From: Polyodon spathula
Lineage: Eukaryota > Chordata > Actinopteri > Acipenseriformes > Polyodontidae
Direction: 5' to 3'
NCBI RefSeq assembly: GCF_017654505.1
Contig: NC_054536.1
Coordinates: forward strand, 30,455,970 to 30,519,969
Length of the DNA: 64,000 nt
Part shown: piece after piece, positions 21,001 to 34,650 of the stretch
How the letters are laid out: each line of letters begins with the position of its first letter
Numbering within the stretch: the first letter of the stretch is position 1
Position numbers and translations under genes: made by a program
Notes under the pieces: generated by a model
The model's database searches: none
What the model was told of the DNA's origin: nothing
What the model saw: the letters and a program-made list of their open reading frames with translations, nothing else

Positions 21001-23537
21001 CACTTTCACCTATGAATGTATACCTTAGGCCAAGGTGTGCAGTTTAATAGTGTAATCGGTCTTAATACCACCGCCCTCGTTTTTTCACCAACCTTGTGGT
21101 TTTTTTTGTTTTTTTGGGTTTTTTTTTTTGCCCAACTAATTTTACTGTACTAACGTTATCAAGTGGATCAATAAATTGCCTTACAGGAAGGAAAACTACG
21201 TCTATTTAGATTTTGATACATCAATGTTTCCATCATTAAAACAGCTTCATGTTCTTCAGTTTTGATTGGTTATCTTTCATAGATTTGTATACAGAATGCT
21301 GAAAGAGTTAAACTGCATATCTGGAGCTGAAAGAAACTAATATAGGATATGTTGGGAAGTGACTATTCTATTACCGGGGGGGGGGGGGCATCATTTTCAA
21401 CAGACTAAAAAGAACAATGTCTCAGAAAGCCATGGGCAAGCTAGTTTTCATCATATGATGTGACAGATAGCTGTATGTGAGGCGAGGGCCCGGGGCTCAA
21501 CTTAATTAGCAACACAATTATATTTTATTAATTTAAACACCTTTAAGGTCAGAGGGTACTTGATTGCCTTTTCTTTTTGCTTTCTTTAAGTCTAGGCGTT
21601 GCTATTAACAGCTGCCCAGGTAGCCTGAGGCAACCAAAATATTGAGTTGACACCATATCTCCATGTTAAGCCCCTCAGCCCTCTTCCCTCTAAGACACTT
21701 GAAAAGTGTACTCTGTGTTTTCTTTTTTAATTCTTTTTTTTTTTGTAAGAGTATGTATTTTAGAAGTAATTTATTAAGGATTATGGTCATGTTATCATAA
21801 ATAAACAAATCAAATGCACTTTGCAAGGTAGATAAATTACAATTTGGTAACAACCACAGAACAAAAGCAGAATCATTTAAAATGCATAGATGTTCAATAT
21901 TTCTAAAGCTAGGCATTTCAAACACATGCTAGTGTGTGTGAGCAAATGATATTCAGTTGGATATGAAATTGTAAGACTATGAGGGACCAGTAGACAGTCA
22001 CTTAACATACTGTAACAAGCCCATATTCATCATTTTTATCATTTTTTTCTTCTTTTTAATACTCCGCAATCCTTACAAATCATCTTCTGGAGAACTAATA
22101 ACGTTCAAGTTGAGTGTTTGTTCTGGATTGATTGGGTGGCCTTTAACAGAGATAAGTAGGTGATGAAGTGAATGGTGAAAGTGATGGTTTCCAGCCTGGC
22201 TGTAACAAGAACCTACTTTCATTGCTTAACAAGAACCTGGAGATCCCTGGGACGGCCTTACACAAACAGCGGCTTGCTCTCTCCTCAGCTTCAGTGAAGG
22301 CTGACAGTATTCTGCCCTGCTGAAAAGTTCAAAGCTGTCACCGGCTAATGTCAGCTACTGTATTTGTGATGTACCTGTCTGGAGAGCGGACAAGCAAGAG
22401 AACTTCAGCTCAACCTTTTCTTTGTTGGCTCTGAAATGCTATCAGGTGCAGAGAGGTACAGTGAGGAGCAGTACTGGGCTCACATACAGTAGTTTAATCT
22501 GCAGTCTGATTATGGCAAGGGTGTTGATGTAGAGCCTGGTGATCTGACAACATTCATTTTTATTGTAATAGTAAACTTGGATTAAAGTCTCATTACTCAG
22601 TGGTACCCACAGTCCACCGCAATTCCACGGGTTTGCCTCTTTGAAAAGTCAAACCCGTTGGTGTTTCCAGGCATGAAATGATTCGTCGATGGACCCAAAA
22701 CTTGAAACCAGTAACAATTGATGTGAACTATTTAATAACCTGCATGAAGCGGTGTTGAGAATCAGCAAAATTATCATTTGAAAACATTTCGTAGGGGTCA
22801 GTGTGTAGCATATGCAAATATACTATCAGGAGATATTATTTGGCAGAGCCCAGTTTGTCACCTACAAAATACAGCCTGCACCATTGTCCCATAGGGAAAC
22901 TAACAGCTGGTAAGCACTAATGTTGGAACCCCTGAAGTTTCTTGCAGTTCATCAAGTAGATAAGCATTTTACCATACTGTAGAATCTGTGATTGGGTGTT
23001 TTTAAAATTGGGAGATGAATGCCTTTGTCCCTTTTTTCACTTTATATCTACATTCACAAAAAAATGTAATCTCATACATAAAAAATCTCAGGGTATGGCA
23101 AGTTTCTTCAAATTGGACATTCTAGACTGGTTGGGCATAACCTGTGACCCCCCCCCCCCACCTCCATGTTTTTGATCTAACTTCAAAACATGCAGTTGTG
23201 ATTGTTGAGCAGGTGGCTAATTGATGAGACTGGGCTTAATGAATCAGCTTTTATCAGCTAGTCACTGAAAATAGAATGAGTTTCAGTGGATCAGGTTACT
23301 AGCGCCCCTCTTGTCTCTCTCCATCACAGAGACTTATTGTATTGGTGCAGATGATGCTACTGGGGTTTCACAGAAAATTAGATTAACTTGCCATAGCACT
23401 GTCAATAAGGTATAGGTCCACCATGGGCAGCCAGGACAGCGCTCATTCATCAGTCTGCAATTCTTTCACCTGATCTTGAGGGACGTCACCTTTCCTCATG
23501 ACTGAAACTGACTTTCAACAGGGCGATGCAGGTTATA
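21000..23537. other. non-coding, no gene seen
   Basis: Contains poly-T (about 21110-21130), poly-G (about 21376-21387) and poly-C (about 23151-23160) runs. At 23400-23450 a short segment (GGTCCACCATGGGCAGCCAG) looks repeat-like. Nothing reads as an exon with confidence. Confidence 0.5.
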
Positions 23538-23585
23538 TATATAATATATATATTATATATATATATAATAATATAATAATAATGA
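23538..23585. repeat. AT-rich microsatellite
   Basis: Imperfect (TA)n/(ATAATA)n tract. Confidence 0.85.
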
Positions 23586-24178
23586 TGAATCGTGTTGTGT
23601 GAGGGGCTGCCCATCTACTCAACACTGCAAGTGTTTAAACATTTTTTTTTCATATGTGTGCAAGTTGTGAGTGGTGTTAAGGAGTATTGGAGAGAGACAG
23701 AGAGCTCTTTGTCATCTGAATCAGCTGTTGTCAAGGCTTCTTTCTCACATCTGGCACTATTAACTAAAATAACTAAATGTTTAGTGTTTGCATAATAACA
23801 AATAGCTTCATCCTTTAGAACCTCTTAGCACTACATTGCAAATCAAAATTCATAGCATGACCCAGAGCCCCCTCCAAAAAGAAAAGAAAGACAGATATAT
23901 CAGACACCCAGACACCTCCTCTTTTGATATTTACATCTCGGCATGCTGTGTAGGCTTTCATGTTAAATTTCAGCAGTGTTGTAGAGATCAGTGGATCTGA
24001 ATTTTTTAACAGAAAGGGTACCAGTCTGCTGTTGCTCAGGGATCAGCACTGCCCATCGCAGAAGCAACAGAAGGCATGGACAGAGTCCACATGTCAGCTT
24101 CCATACCTCTGTGATTTTTTTTAATCATGTATTCTTTTTGTTTTTTGTACCTGTTGCTGTTTCATGCTCTTCCAGGCA

Positions 24179-24284
24179 GCTCCCAGAGCAGACTAAATTG
24201 GTTAAGAACACGTCTCTGAGCTCGAGAAATCCTTCCCAGCTTCTCTTCGACCTGTCATCCATCACCATCAAGACACACTAAGCA
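24179..24284 (+). pseudogene. weak candidate terminal exon
   Basis: A good polypyrimidine tract and CTCTTCCAG precede about 34 open codons ending in TAA (QLPEQTKLVKNTSLSSRNPS, then QLLFDLSSITIKTH). Another short open block at 24003-24110 follows TTTAACAG. Both lie in line with the plus-strand exon-like blocks at 14.5 and 20.8 kb. There is no domain and no independent support. Confidence 0.2.
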
Positions 24285-25089
24285 CTTCATCAGTGAGCAC
24301 AGGGGAAGGCTGTAACAAACTCCATACACCGGCTATCATTAAGATTTAGGAGTGCCTACCTAAGCGATTGTTTCCTAGTCCAGGGCTTTGATTACAGGAA
24401 CCCCAGGCTTTTTGAATTTCGCTAAGCAGGTTCAGTTAAAGTGTAGGGTGCTATAAAATAACTCTCTTTCATCCTTCCAGTTGTCCTTGCACTTGTTATG
24501 TGTTTGTTTTTTAAGACAGAGGTGCAGTTGTGTAAACAATGCTTGCTGGTCTGACCACTTATTTCTTTTTTGGTTTTGTGTTTGCAGTAGGCAGCATGCA
24601 GTACGGTCACTTGCTGGAAAACATCGGGTAGTCGACACAGTTCTCCTACCACATAAACCACATACAGCCAGGAGTAGCAAATCCAAACTTAAAGAGGGAG
24701 ATGCTGTTACACACTGACTGAAACTGAATAAGAGCAGATTATATGGCAATACTGACTCACTTAAAACAAGAAAACAGGCTGTAACTCTTGAAAGTGCGTC
24801 TAGTAAGTTCACAATATGTAAGAGAAACCACATGCACATGCATACTGTATATTTTAAAAGTGTAATAGTCAAGGCTTTATGTTTTTTTGTTTTTTCTGTC
24901 AACCCCTGAAGCCCACTGATGAAAGTATAAGCCAAAATGTTTTTCTACTTGACTAAATATCGGTTTTACCTAGCCCTGCCCCATTAAAGGTATGTATTTA
25001 ATATTTTAATGAAAATATTTTTGTTTTGTTTTTTAAATAGATGTGTTTGTAAAAATGTTCAAAATGTTTATATTGTATATACAAAATCA

Positions 25090-25455
25090 CAATCAGTTAT
25101 TTCAACCTCTTCTTTGATGCCCACATCTCATCTGCTGTCAGATCTTCCTTTTACCATCTTCGAAAACCCTCCAAAGTCCGAAAATCCCTACTTTTCCCGC
25201 CCAGATGCAGATACTTTGTCATGCATTTGCCTCCTCTTGACATGGCTACTGCAACTCTCTATATAGTGGTCTCCCGGTACACACCTTAAACCAAATGCAG
25301 CTAGTCCATTGTTTGTTTGTTTTTTCATGTATTATGTATTTCTCTGTATTTAAAGTAATATGGATTTTTTTGTTGTTACTGCATCTTGTAAAGCGCTTTG
25401 TGATGGTGGTCTACTATGAAAGGCGCTATATAAAATAAAGATTGATTGATTGATT
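25090..25455 (+). mobile_element. L2-like LINE 3' end with TGATT tail
   Basis: The element ends GCGCTATATAAAATAAAG followed by tandem GATT units (25430-25453), the familiar 3' end of fish L2-type LINEs and the SINEs that borrow it. The upstream CAGATCTTCCTTTTACCATC portion has no open frame, so only the 3' end is retained. Confidence 0.75.
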
Positions 25456-26460
25456 TCTGAAAATGAAAGCATCAGCCAAAATGATTTTCTACTTGACTTA
25501 TTATGAGGTTTACCCTTACCCTTCCTTTAATAATACAACTCTTTACGTTCTGTGTTGCACAAAGGTAACGATGCACTGTAGGGTCAGGTGGGAGTCCTTT
25601 AACTCGTGACTTAGTGTAAGCCATGGTGGAAGGAAAAAGTGAAACTAAAATTAACCACACAAGGCGTTTTCCAGCAGTAATTCAAAGCTGCCCCACTTCC
25701 AAGAATAAAGCATAGAAATATAATCTTTGCACTATGTTGTTTGTAGTAACTCAGTATAGTCAATGTCAGATTATACCCTTGAGTTCTTTGCTTTAGGGGT
25801 GGGGAGTTTTAATCTTGTACTTGCTCAGTGACACATTAACCAGGATATTCCCATTGATCTAACAGCTCGTTCCAACACAAGACCATCCTGGTGGGCAGCA
25901 GTTCATATTTGTTATAAACACACCACCTGTTTGGGCCTAATCCATTTAAATAGTTTACAAAACAAGCAATAATAATACATATAGGAATACATATTTATTG
26001 ATTACCTCTGCTGAATCCAGATTAATTCTGCTTGAGAGGTTCTTCAATGCAGCTTTTAGGGTGACCCTGTACTTGAACTATATGTACAGATCCTTATAAG
26101 TTTACCACTGTACATTGGCATAGTAGATTTGTAGTTTTTCCATGAATTTCTCAGAGTGATATTATGTATTTACCATGTTTTGAATATGCTTTACCACACC
26201 TCCCTGGGATTTGCAGTTCTTACCTATGCTTTACCATGCTTTCACTAACCTTTGTTACACTTTGGTATTGGCAAAGGAAAACCTGTCCCTCTATGTTATT
26301 TGCAATTGAATTTGCTGCTTCTAAACTTCTAGGGGATTATTTAGATCAAAAGCCCCCCCTTTTTTTTGCAAGAAAAAATAAACGTTAAAGTAAAAAAAAA
26401 AAATAGCAATGATTGCACAGAACAAAATGTACAGTACCTACTCCTAGCTGCAGATATACT

Positions 26461-26551
<91 letters not shown>

Positions 26552-28221
26552 GATTTGCCTTTGCCCTGGCACACCTTAATTAGGGCCTTGGTTTTCCCAA
26601 GTCCTGCTACATAGTTTTGGTCTTTTTATTTTGACAATATTTGAATTTGACTGTCTGGATCATTAGCTACATACAGTCAGAAAGTAATGTATGGTCACAG
26701 ATATCAATATGATCCAACTAACACTTAGTGCTTTTGATGGCTTGTATTGGATGGGAAATGATCTTACACTATCGATTTAAAATGGTCCTAAAAACAAAAC
26801 AAAACAGGGCAAAATGTCACAGAACAGGAAACCCGCCCCATAACTCTCAGCGTTTTGTGCTTGTTTTATCTGGGACTTTCTTATAGCAGCGCTGCTGTTA
26901 TAAACCTCCTGCTGCTGCTGTGCTCTCTGGTGCTGTCCACCTTAAATAATAAATAAATAAAAGAAAGGCTTACTCTGCTTAGTCTGCATTAGCCCCATTA
27001 AACTGACTTCAATAATACTATCTCTCAGATTTAATAGTATACATTTATTAACAAAAATGGATGCAATTCTCGACTCCACAGTTGTTCAATATTTCAACAA
27101 GTAAATTCATGCATAAAACCTTAAATAATATAATATGAACAAAAAATCATGCTTTTCCAGTTCCAGACATGAACTTCCCTCCTAGTGCTGGGAAGAGCGG
27201 GAGGCACATGGTACTTTATTTTTGAATTTCCAGTCCATTCCATTTATAACTCAAGGTATAATATAGTGCTGTACTACTGTACAGAAATACACGTGGAGTA
27301 AAAGCAAATCCCAACAGCACCTCACAAAACTACATTTACAAAAAGGACAGGCAAACAGTAGAATGAAAAGTACAGTGTGTTTTATTTAATACGTTAGATA
27401 TAAAACCAGCTGGCTGGGAGCCTTGTTGCACGATGATTAACATTTTTTTTTGGTATACACAGGGTGACTGTCACTCAATGTTTTTTTTTAGATACTGTAC
27501 ACAAACCGATAGTTAACAGTAAGCCTTTCACAGAAATAATGTAGTACTGTACTTCAAACTTGGCAGGATAACTTGATTTTTTCTATATTGGGTTCTATGG
27601 GAGAAAATGGCAGAAGTCTGAACTCAGATTTTTAGATGTCCTCCATGGATAAAACAGATGAATAAAGTGTTTATCATTTACACTCATGCTTACTTTTTTC
27701 GATTCTAGCGAACATACATTTTGACCTCCAAATCCATTTAAAGCAATTCTTTGTTTGACATTTTATCTCAGCACTGTCCTGTAGAGGTGCACATTCTGTC
27801 ATGACAAACCAGGGGTTTAAATGTTGAAGAATAAAACAGCTTGGGCTCATCCTGGCACAGTTTATCATCTACCCTCTAGAGGCACAGCATCCCAAGAAAG
27901 AAAAAAAAAACAGCACTTCTAACATTTGGCACCAATTTAAAAGAAAAACAGCAGAAAGCAAAATTTATAACCACACAATGAAAACACAGCAACCCAGCAA
28001 CATGGGGCTGATGCACTGCAATTTGCACCATATTTATATTTTTTTTTAGAAAAGGAATACAACTGATGTTACAAAACTTGCAACAAGCAACTCAGACTAA
28101 TGTAAAGGATTGAGGGAGTGCCTTAGTTGTCTGTTGCTGGTTTTGTAACAACTTGCAGTGTGACTCAAGGTGTTTACCCATCTGGCTGGCACCTCAAGAG
28201 CACCCCTACTGGTGAGGTTGA
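25456..28221. other. non-coding; may include the 3' UTR of the minus-strand gene
   Basis: No exon is visible. The right part lies downstream of the stop at 28222 on the minus strand. AATAAA-type signals for that strand (TTTATT on plus) occur at about 27215 and 27381, so the 3' UTR could extend about 0.8-1 kb. A (TA)n tract at 26463-26513 is followed directly by poly-T to 26548. Confidence 0.45.
26463..26548. repeat. (TA)n plus poly-T compound tract
   Basis: About 25 TA units then about 30 T residues; open frames across it are artefacts. Confidence 0.95.
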
Positions 28222-28332
28222 TCAGTAGATCTCCCGAGTGGCTGCAGGGCCCATGGGCTGCGAGGAGAAGCACACGCTGAAGCAGTAATGAAGGTCCAGT
28301 AGCCACTGCTCCCAGTCTTCAGTGCTGCAAAC
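28222..28332 (-). CDS. terminal exon of an unidentified helical-repeat protein
   Basis: On the minus strand, a CTTTCCTTCCCCAGAG acceptor leads into 36 codons and a TGA stop. The peptide starts VCSTEDWEQWLLDLHYCFSV and ends PAATREIY. An acceptor two bases upstream (CCCCAG, exon from 28334) is also possible and would need a phase-1 donor. With the acceptor at 28333 the exon is in phase 0 and joins the phase-0 donor of the 30 kb exon. It is dense in Trp, Leu and aromatic residues, unlike the surrounding DNA. I do not recognise the family; MEI1 (meiotic double-strand break protein, a long HEAT-like protein) is a guess I cannot verify from memory. Confidence 0.6.
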   Translation of the reverse strand, partial: VCSTEDWEQWLLDLHYCFSVCFSSQPMGPAATREIY

Positions 28333-28334
28333 CT

Positions 28335-29210
28335 CTGGGGAAGGAAAGAGAGGGGGCCCCTTCACATGAATATTCAAAAGAGCACACATTGTAAAATACA
28401 AGAAAAGAAATATGTTTCAAATGGTCAATAAGTTTGAATGTATTTAGTTTCTTTTTGCATTTATTAATGTAACACTGTTGAGTGTTTTATAATATATACG
28501 ATAAATAAAAGACTAATTATATATTTATCTCTTTCTGTATAGTGTACAGTATGTGAAGTGTTGTTCTAATTGCCCCATGATAGCCCTTGATTTCCTGTAC
28601 TTCTCAAGACTCAAAGGAGACACAGCAACTGGAAAGAAGGCAGCTGGGAGTTGAATTGTACATTATACCTTAGATGTTCCTTTTGTATCAATACTGCTTT
28701 AAAGGGATTTGGGGTCTCAATTACTTCTTCCATCTATTATTTTTAAATTTTTTAAATGATCTCCTTTTTATTTTGACCTTGCATGTCCATGTCTCAAGAT
28801 AATTTCACAGAACTGATCAAATTAAACAACACTCTCTACACTGAATCACTGGCGTACAAGGTTAACAACAATGCTAAACTGCTCTCAGTGTTCAGTGTGT
28901 TTCTTCCAGAATATTCCAGGAAGTTTCAAGCTTGTATTACCAGTTCCCTTGCTTTGCTGGTAAGCCATGATACATACTCATACACAATGTGTCACATCAG
29001 TAATCTTTATTCTCTCAGTGCCAGGTCCCAGTAAAAGACTTCTGTTATTAGCTTAATGCCATCCCTGTATATCTCGTTCCTCACTTACTACTGCACGTAT
29101 TTCAATTGCACAATCAACACCCTCAGAGCATTTTCTGATTCTCTGACGCTACGCGATACCTATCCCCAGAGAGGGCAAAGTATCACAGTGATTGCCCCCA
29201 ACCACAGACA

Positions 29211-29299
<89 letters not shown>

Positions 29300-30032
29300 A
29301 TGTGACAGCAGCACCCCTGACTCCCTTGAATGATAACCTGCTGCCCTGTCTGATGTGTTGTAAAAATAGTACAGTCAAGGGCTTGATAAGTGACCCAGAT
29401 TCAGAGGTAGCACACAGGAGCTTAAACAAAAATGTTAATCTGACAAAGAAAAAAAAAAAGTAATTAAAAAGCTCTTTCAGGCAGGACAGATGGCACTGAG
29501 AAAAGGTTAAGTAAAGAGGCAGGGACAACTGGATACCGATTTTTAACATGTGTGTTCTGTTTTCTTAAAGCTACAGTGTCCCCCTACAGTATTATGACCC
29601 ATTTTACTGTAAAATTGAATCCCTAAGTGTGAGTATATTACACTATTTAATAGTTCAGCCTTCAGTGCTGCTCTTCTTTATCGGAATGTCAGACAAGGAG
29701 TCTAGTTTCATTACATTCAATAAAGGTAGGCTCAGCTACAGGGAGACAGTTTTCCTGCTCCCTGGAAGCTTGCTTGTCACCGCAGCACTCCAAGCTAAAC
29801 CGGCACCTGCTACTACAGCCTCCTGCTACTACTTTCAAACCCCACCCCTAATAATTTGTATGTATTTACAAATGTTAGAATTGTTAAGAAATAAATAAAC
29901 TATTAAATTAAGATTTTTAAGCACGCGGGGCACTCAAATTCTTTTAAATTTCACTCTGCTATTGGAATGGCAGTAGAAAAAGTCGCTGTTGCCCCTGGCG
30001 CGGGCTGCTCCGTGGGAAAGTATTGTCTGTAC
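28335..30032 (-). other. intron of the minus-strand gene
   Basis: Contains the (CA)n array at 29211-29299 and otherwise AT-rich sequence. No further exon seen, though a missed small exon cannot be ruled out. Confidence 0.5.
29211..29299. repeat. (CA)n microsatellite
   Basis: About 44 uninterrupted CA units. On the opposite strand it gives a Cys-Val pseudo-peptide. Confidence 0.98.
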
Positions 30033-30243
30033 TGTGATCTCCTGGACAATCTGCTGCAGCAGCGCAGCGTTTGCCATCATGTGGTTGCGGAGCTGGGCGT
30101 GCTGCAGCAGCAGGCGCAGGATCTGAGCCATAACTGGCAGCTCCTCCTGACAGGCGTCTGTCACTCGCAGGCTCTGCAGCATCAGTCTGAGCACGTGGGG
30201 GACCCCGATCAGAGCCGCTAGGCAAGTGCCCCACACCACCTCC
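30033..30243 (-). CDS. internal exon, leucine-rich helical segment
   Basis: The minus strand has a TTGTTGGCAG acceptor before 30243 and a candidate donor ACA|GTACAG at 30033. Its 211 bases complete one split codon, then give 70 codons: EVVWGTCLAALIGVPHVLRL, continuing through LPVMAQILRLLLQHAQLRNH and AALLQQIVQEIT. Spacing of Leu, Ala and Ile suggests pairs of antiparallel helices as in HEAT/ARM repeats. The incoming phase (1 nt needed) exactly fits the 2-nt overhang of the exon ending at 32770. GC content and CpG frequency are well above the intron around it. The frame stays open past the donor to about 29934, so the 3' boundary is the least certain point. Confidence 0.7.
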
Positions 30244-32769
30244 CTGCCAACAACAGAGAGAGACACTAACACTCCCCAGCACAGCACAGCACACAGCTAG
30301 TTAAACAAGCAGTTTAGAAAACAAATACAGCTACAGATACATGACACACACATACACACACATATTTGGATAACCACAGTTACGTGTCCAACATATGCCA
30401 TCAGTAAACACTACCAGTTAAAACAACTGGTAAACAAAGTTGTTAAATGTATCACCCATGTCTCTCATGTCTGTAAATTGGCTACAGTTGTATGATCTTA
30501 ATGATGTAGCAAGGCTGAAACCGAGGGACATAATTTCAAACTGTTTACTCCAGTCTTTAATGAATTCTTATTTTTTGAAAGAGGTAAAATACCTGCTGAT
30601 TTTACCAAATTGAACCAAACATCTATATATTTCAAGATCTCTTAAGTACTCTCAATGTGTTTTGTTTTTCATTTTGTAACATTAACATGTTTTTTTCTCC
30701 TTAGAATGGAGGAATCAATTTGAAAATATGGTCCCTAGAGTCTTAATGGTTAAGAGCCTGAACCCAAAAAAAAAAAAAAAAGCGTATGCTTGATTGACTA
30801 CAGACTATTTTTACACTCCATACCTAAGCCGACACATCCTGAAACAATAACAGGGTACTATCCCACTGTGAATGCTCACCACTGTGCAGAGCTGCCTGAG
30901 CCTAGAGGGAAGGGAGTGGGAGATCCTCTATTTAAAAGAGAACAGACACTGAAGATACTGTGTGGCTCAATGTGTCAAGCCGCCCTGATGCCTGTAATAA
31001 GGGTTCTCATCATATAACAAACCGCTCAATTTTCATTAAAACACAATGAACAATAGCCAATATAAACATCTGTTATTCTGCAGCACTGCAGTACACCCAG
31101 TCCTGTACTTAAACACAGTGAGGTATGAGCTCAGTATCTGGAGAGAATCATACTCTCTTCCTTTCTAGGTGTACCAGATGTTTCTGCCAGCTGTGCAGGT
31201 CATGTCTTTTTAATAGCTTCCTACCCAGCACCAGGCTCATAGCTGTGGAAGGCAGCAACTGTGTAGCAGGGGATGTTTGAGCTGTCAAGGGAAGCGCAGC
31301 GTGGTTGTGATTCACCTGTGTGGGCGAGCCTGTCTCCCTAAAGATCAAATCAAATCCATGGAGGTAACCTGGATTTCTCCTATATGAGACAATGCACAGG
31401 CTCACCAAACTTTAATGGACAGTAGAGTCTGAACAGCACAGCTCTGAAGCGCTCAAGGGCCACAGGGCACGCTTATCAGTGCAAGACTTCTAGTAATGCA
31501 ATAATCTAACACACATACTGTATCGCATAGTTAGAGTGTTTCTCATATGACTGATTTAGGCGATATGCAAATACCAAACTTGTATTCTGCATTATATAAA
31601 TGCTGCATCTTCCTGTTGCAAGTAAGACAGCAGACCTGACTGATAGGCTCTCAGTTAACAGTAACTTCCATATCAGAACACCATAACCACTACAGATGCT
31701 CAACGAGGAGCAGACACAACTGTGATATCTGCACGGCAAACAACTAAAATGCAAGCCAAGCAGAGTAGTGGTCTGAAGAGCATATTGTTTGATCGTGATG
31801 GCTGAGCATTGCAATTAATTCTGCAGACTTTTCTGCTGATTTCCATGCTTCCCCAAAGTATTAGGAAACAGTAATTGGCAAGGAATGGTGGGTTATATAT
31901 GCAGAACGATTAAAAAACACCAGGAATCAGTGAGGGCAACTACGTCCTACCTACAGTATAGGAAATTTCTATTTTTGTGTCCGAACCTGTTGAATAATAT
32001 TACGCTATTAACTTAGCCAGAATAATCCAGTCCAGGGTTGAGCTGTGTGCTTGAGGGAGAGTTAACCCTTAACATCAATATGAACCCCAGATAACCCCTT
32101 TCCAATGATTAATGAATGATGAGAACATTTTCAACTAAACAACACATGACCTAGCTTTCACAAAAGTTATACACACAAACACGCCACTATTGACAAAGAT
32201 AAACCTCTTATTCATGAGAAGTCAAGTCCCTGAAGACCTTATTGTACTGTCCGAGTAGTCATGCATCTTTAGGGGTTTCTTATCTATAGAGTGCACCCCG
32301 GATCACCTTCTCCAGCACTGAATGTCACCCTTGCTCCATCAGCTCTCAAACAGCCCATGGCCACATGCCCACAATGGGTTCTTCTTCATTAATTAGAACA
32401 ATGTGACTTCTTCATATGGAACACAAGCGATTCACAAGGAGAAATAAACATTACAAGCTTGCTTCTTTCCCCTTGAAATGAGTTCTCATGAGATAACATC
32501 ACCGCTGTTGTATTCCATTGTGCGGACTCCATTCAAGAGATCCCAGACTGTAGCCCCCACGCAATACTTGAGAGGCCACTCCAGAAACGGGTTTTACACA
32601 TACAAGCATGGATTGAAAGCTAAGAGAATGTAAAACTGGAGATTTTAAAATAGTTAATATTCAGGGCATGGTTTTTCATTTACAGTTTTGGCAGCGGCTA
32701 AATGTGAAACTAGGGATTTTAATTGTATTACTATTTCATTATTTAACACTGGTGGTTAAACGCTGTCAC
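30244..32769 (-). other. intron of the minus-strand gene
   Basis: About 2.5 kb without a recognisable exon or full element. Confidence 0.55.
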
Positions 32770-32953
32770 CTCCTGTGCACGCTGTCCTCAGCTGCTGTCT
32801 TCTCCAGGGTCAGTAGGAGGTGCAGGAGGCTGTAGCAGCAGCTGGCCAGAAGTGCAGCAGCACCTCACTGGGGATGTAGGCCAGGACAAGCAGCCTGGAC
32901 ACTGCAAAGAGGACCGACGCCGCTGTGCTGTCAGGAACCGCACACTGAGCAGC
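32770..32953 (-). CDS. internal exon with a 1-nt frameshift
   Basis: Acceptor TCTCTGCAG lies before 32953 and donor GGAG|GTGACA after 32770. From the acceptor, phase 0 reads AAQCAVPDSTAASVLFAVSR, then LLVLAYIPSEVLLH, and runs into a TGA within 14 codons. A shift of one base near 32840-32850 restores a leucine-rich frame (LLASCCYSLLHLLLTLEKTA, then AEDSVHR) that leaves exactly the 2-nt overhang the next exon needs. Length 184 is one base short of that required by the flanking phases, so a single-base deletion is the simplest reading. Either this gene copy is inactivated or the assembly has an error here. Confidence 0.7.
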
Positions 32954-34583
32954 CTGCAGAGAGAAAGGGAGAGAGTCAGAGAGAGAAAACACCCCACAAT
33001 CAACGCACAACACATAGCATACACCTAGGCCAGGCAAAAGAAAGATAGATAAACACTTATAAACAAAGGCTTTTAATATTTAAAAAAATTGCAGCACAAA
33101 AACGCTGCAATTTCAACTTTTTTTTTTTTTTTTACTGAAAAATAAACGGCAACATGTAATCATAAGAGCTGTCTGTGTTATACATGCTGTCAGATCAGGA
33201 CTTTACTGACACTGCATGCTGTGTCCCATATTACTGTACACGGTTAAAGGTGCGGTCACGAATTCCACACACATTTTCAACAAGTCTTGTATTGCAGGGG
33301 CCTTGATGCTCCAAAAGTCAATTGTTCTTCTTGTTGATCTTGCCTTGCTGTGAGCAGTGCTGAAATAAAGCTCCTGCATTGCACTAATGGAGGACTTTGT
33401 CAGACACTACAATCAGATCACTACTAGTCTAGCACATGCTTAAACCATCCAAAATTCAGCCAGAATGCACCATTTGAATCCCTTTTTTCAAAAAGGGATA
33501 GACTAGTTAGTGAAAAAGACAGTCGTCTTGATTACCAAAAAGCAAAAAACTCCTATAAACCAAATGCAGAGCTTTAAAACCAACAACATGTGTAACAATG
33601 ATGTTTGTGTAGTTGTGTGTTTGTTTGCGGGTATGTGGATAGGGGTCAGTGTTAAAATGTGCTCCAAACATTCACCTTGCTGTAAACTCTGTAACTAAGA
33701 ATTTTGGATCTTCACGTAAAATACAGTATACAGTACTTTTATTACTTTTTATTAGAGAATTTTATAGCATTGGATTGAATCAAGAGCCTATATTTAAAGG
33801 GGTAATCACAAAATAATCACAGATAGGTTGTTGATGCAATCTAATTCCTCAGTGCTGCAAAATGCTCTTTCCGTGGTTCGGTATAGGTTTGTCAAATCAA
33901 CCCCTAAAGCTGCTGATTTTAGAATGGAATAAAATTACCAAACTATATTTCTGCAGGTAATGGTTGTAGACATGTTGGATTCAATAAAGGGCATATAGAC
34001 TAATACAAAAACAATTACTTATAGAAGCACACCAAAATAGCCTCTTACAAAGACATTACACATGTTCAATTAGTTTAGATTGAAAACATGAAATGTGCTG
34101 GAGGCGCTGATTGTTTCAAAGAACACTGCAACAGATGGCCTCAGAACAGGTGAATGAGGCTCAGCAGATTACATTTCACTTTAGAAACAAACTAGACAGC
34201 GGTGTTTTTGTTGTGAACAAAAACAAAGCATCCCCAGGCACATGGTGTAAAGGGTGAAGCAGTTATGACAGAGTGGTTTGTAAACATGAAGTAAAATGGA
34301 TCAAAGTTAGTACCAGTTTGAAAGAGGAACATTTACATCATTGGAGTAACATCGTTCTGGAAAATAGCAAAAGGTTAAATAAGATGTCTGTTTAGATTCA
34401 ACCTAGGCTACATAATTAGCAAAAGTTAAACAATCAGTCATTACAACAGATTATTAGCAAACACCTACAGCAGTGGTTCCCAACCTTTTGCAATGTAGGG
34501 ACCACCTTGGTGTTTGGATTTTTCCCACAGACCACTTACCACCCATTTGTTTTACAACAGCATTTTTAAACCAATTTGTTTGC

Positions 34584-34587
<4 letters not shown>

Positions 34588-34648
<61 letters not shown>
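34588..34648. repeat. (TA)n microsatellite
   Basis: About 30 TA units. Confidence 0.97.

Positions 34649-34650
<2 letters not shown>

Noticed and set aside
24432..24935. 167-codon minus-strand open frame
   Set aside because: No domain; overlapping frames on both strands and AT-rich composition; judged chance.
26341..26614. Lys/Ile-Tyr repeat open frames
   Set aside because: Produced by (TA)n plus poly-T; no protein.
29160..29549. Open frames across the CA array on both strands
   Set aside because: Both are His-Thr or Cys-Val repeats produced by the (CA)n microsatellite.
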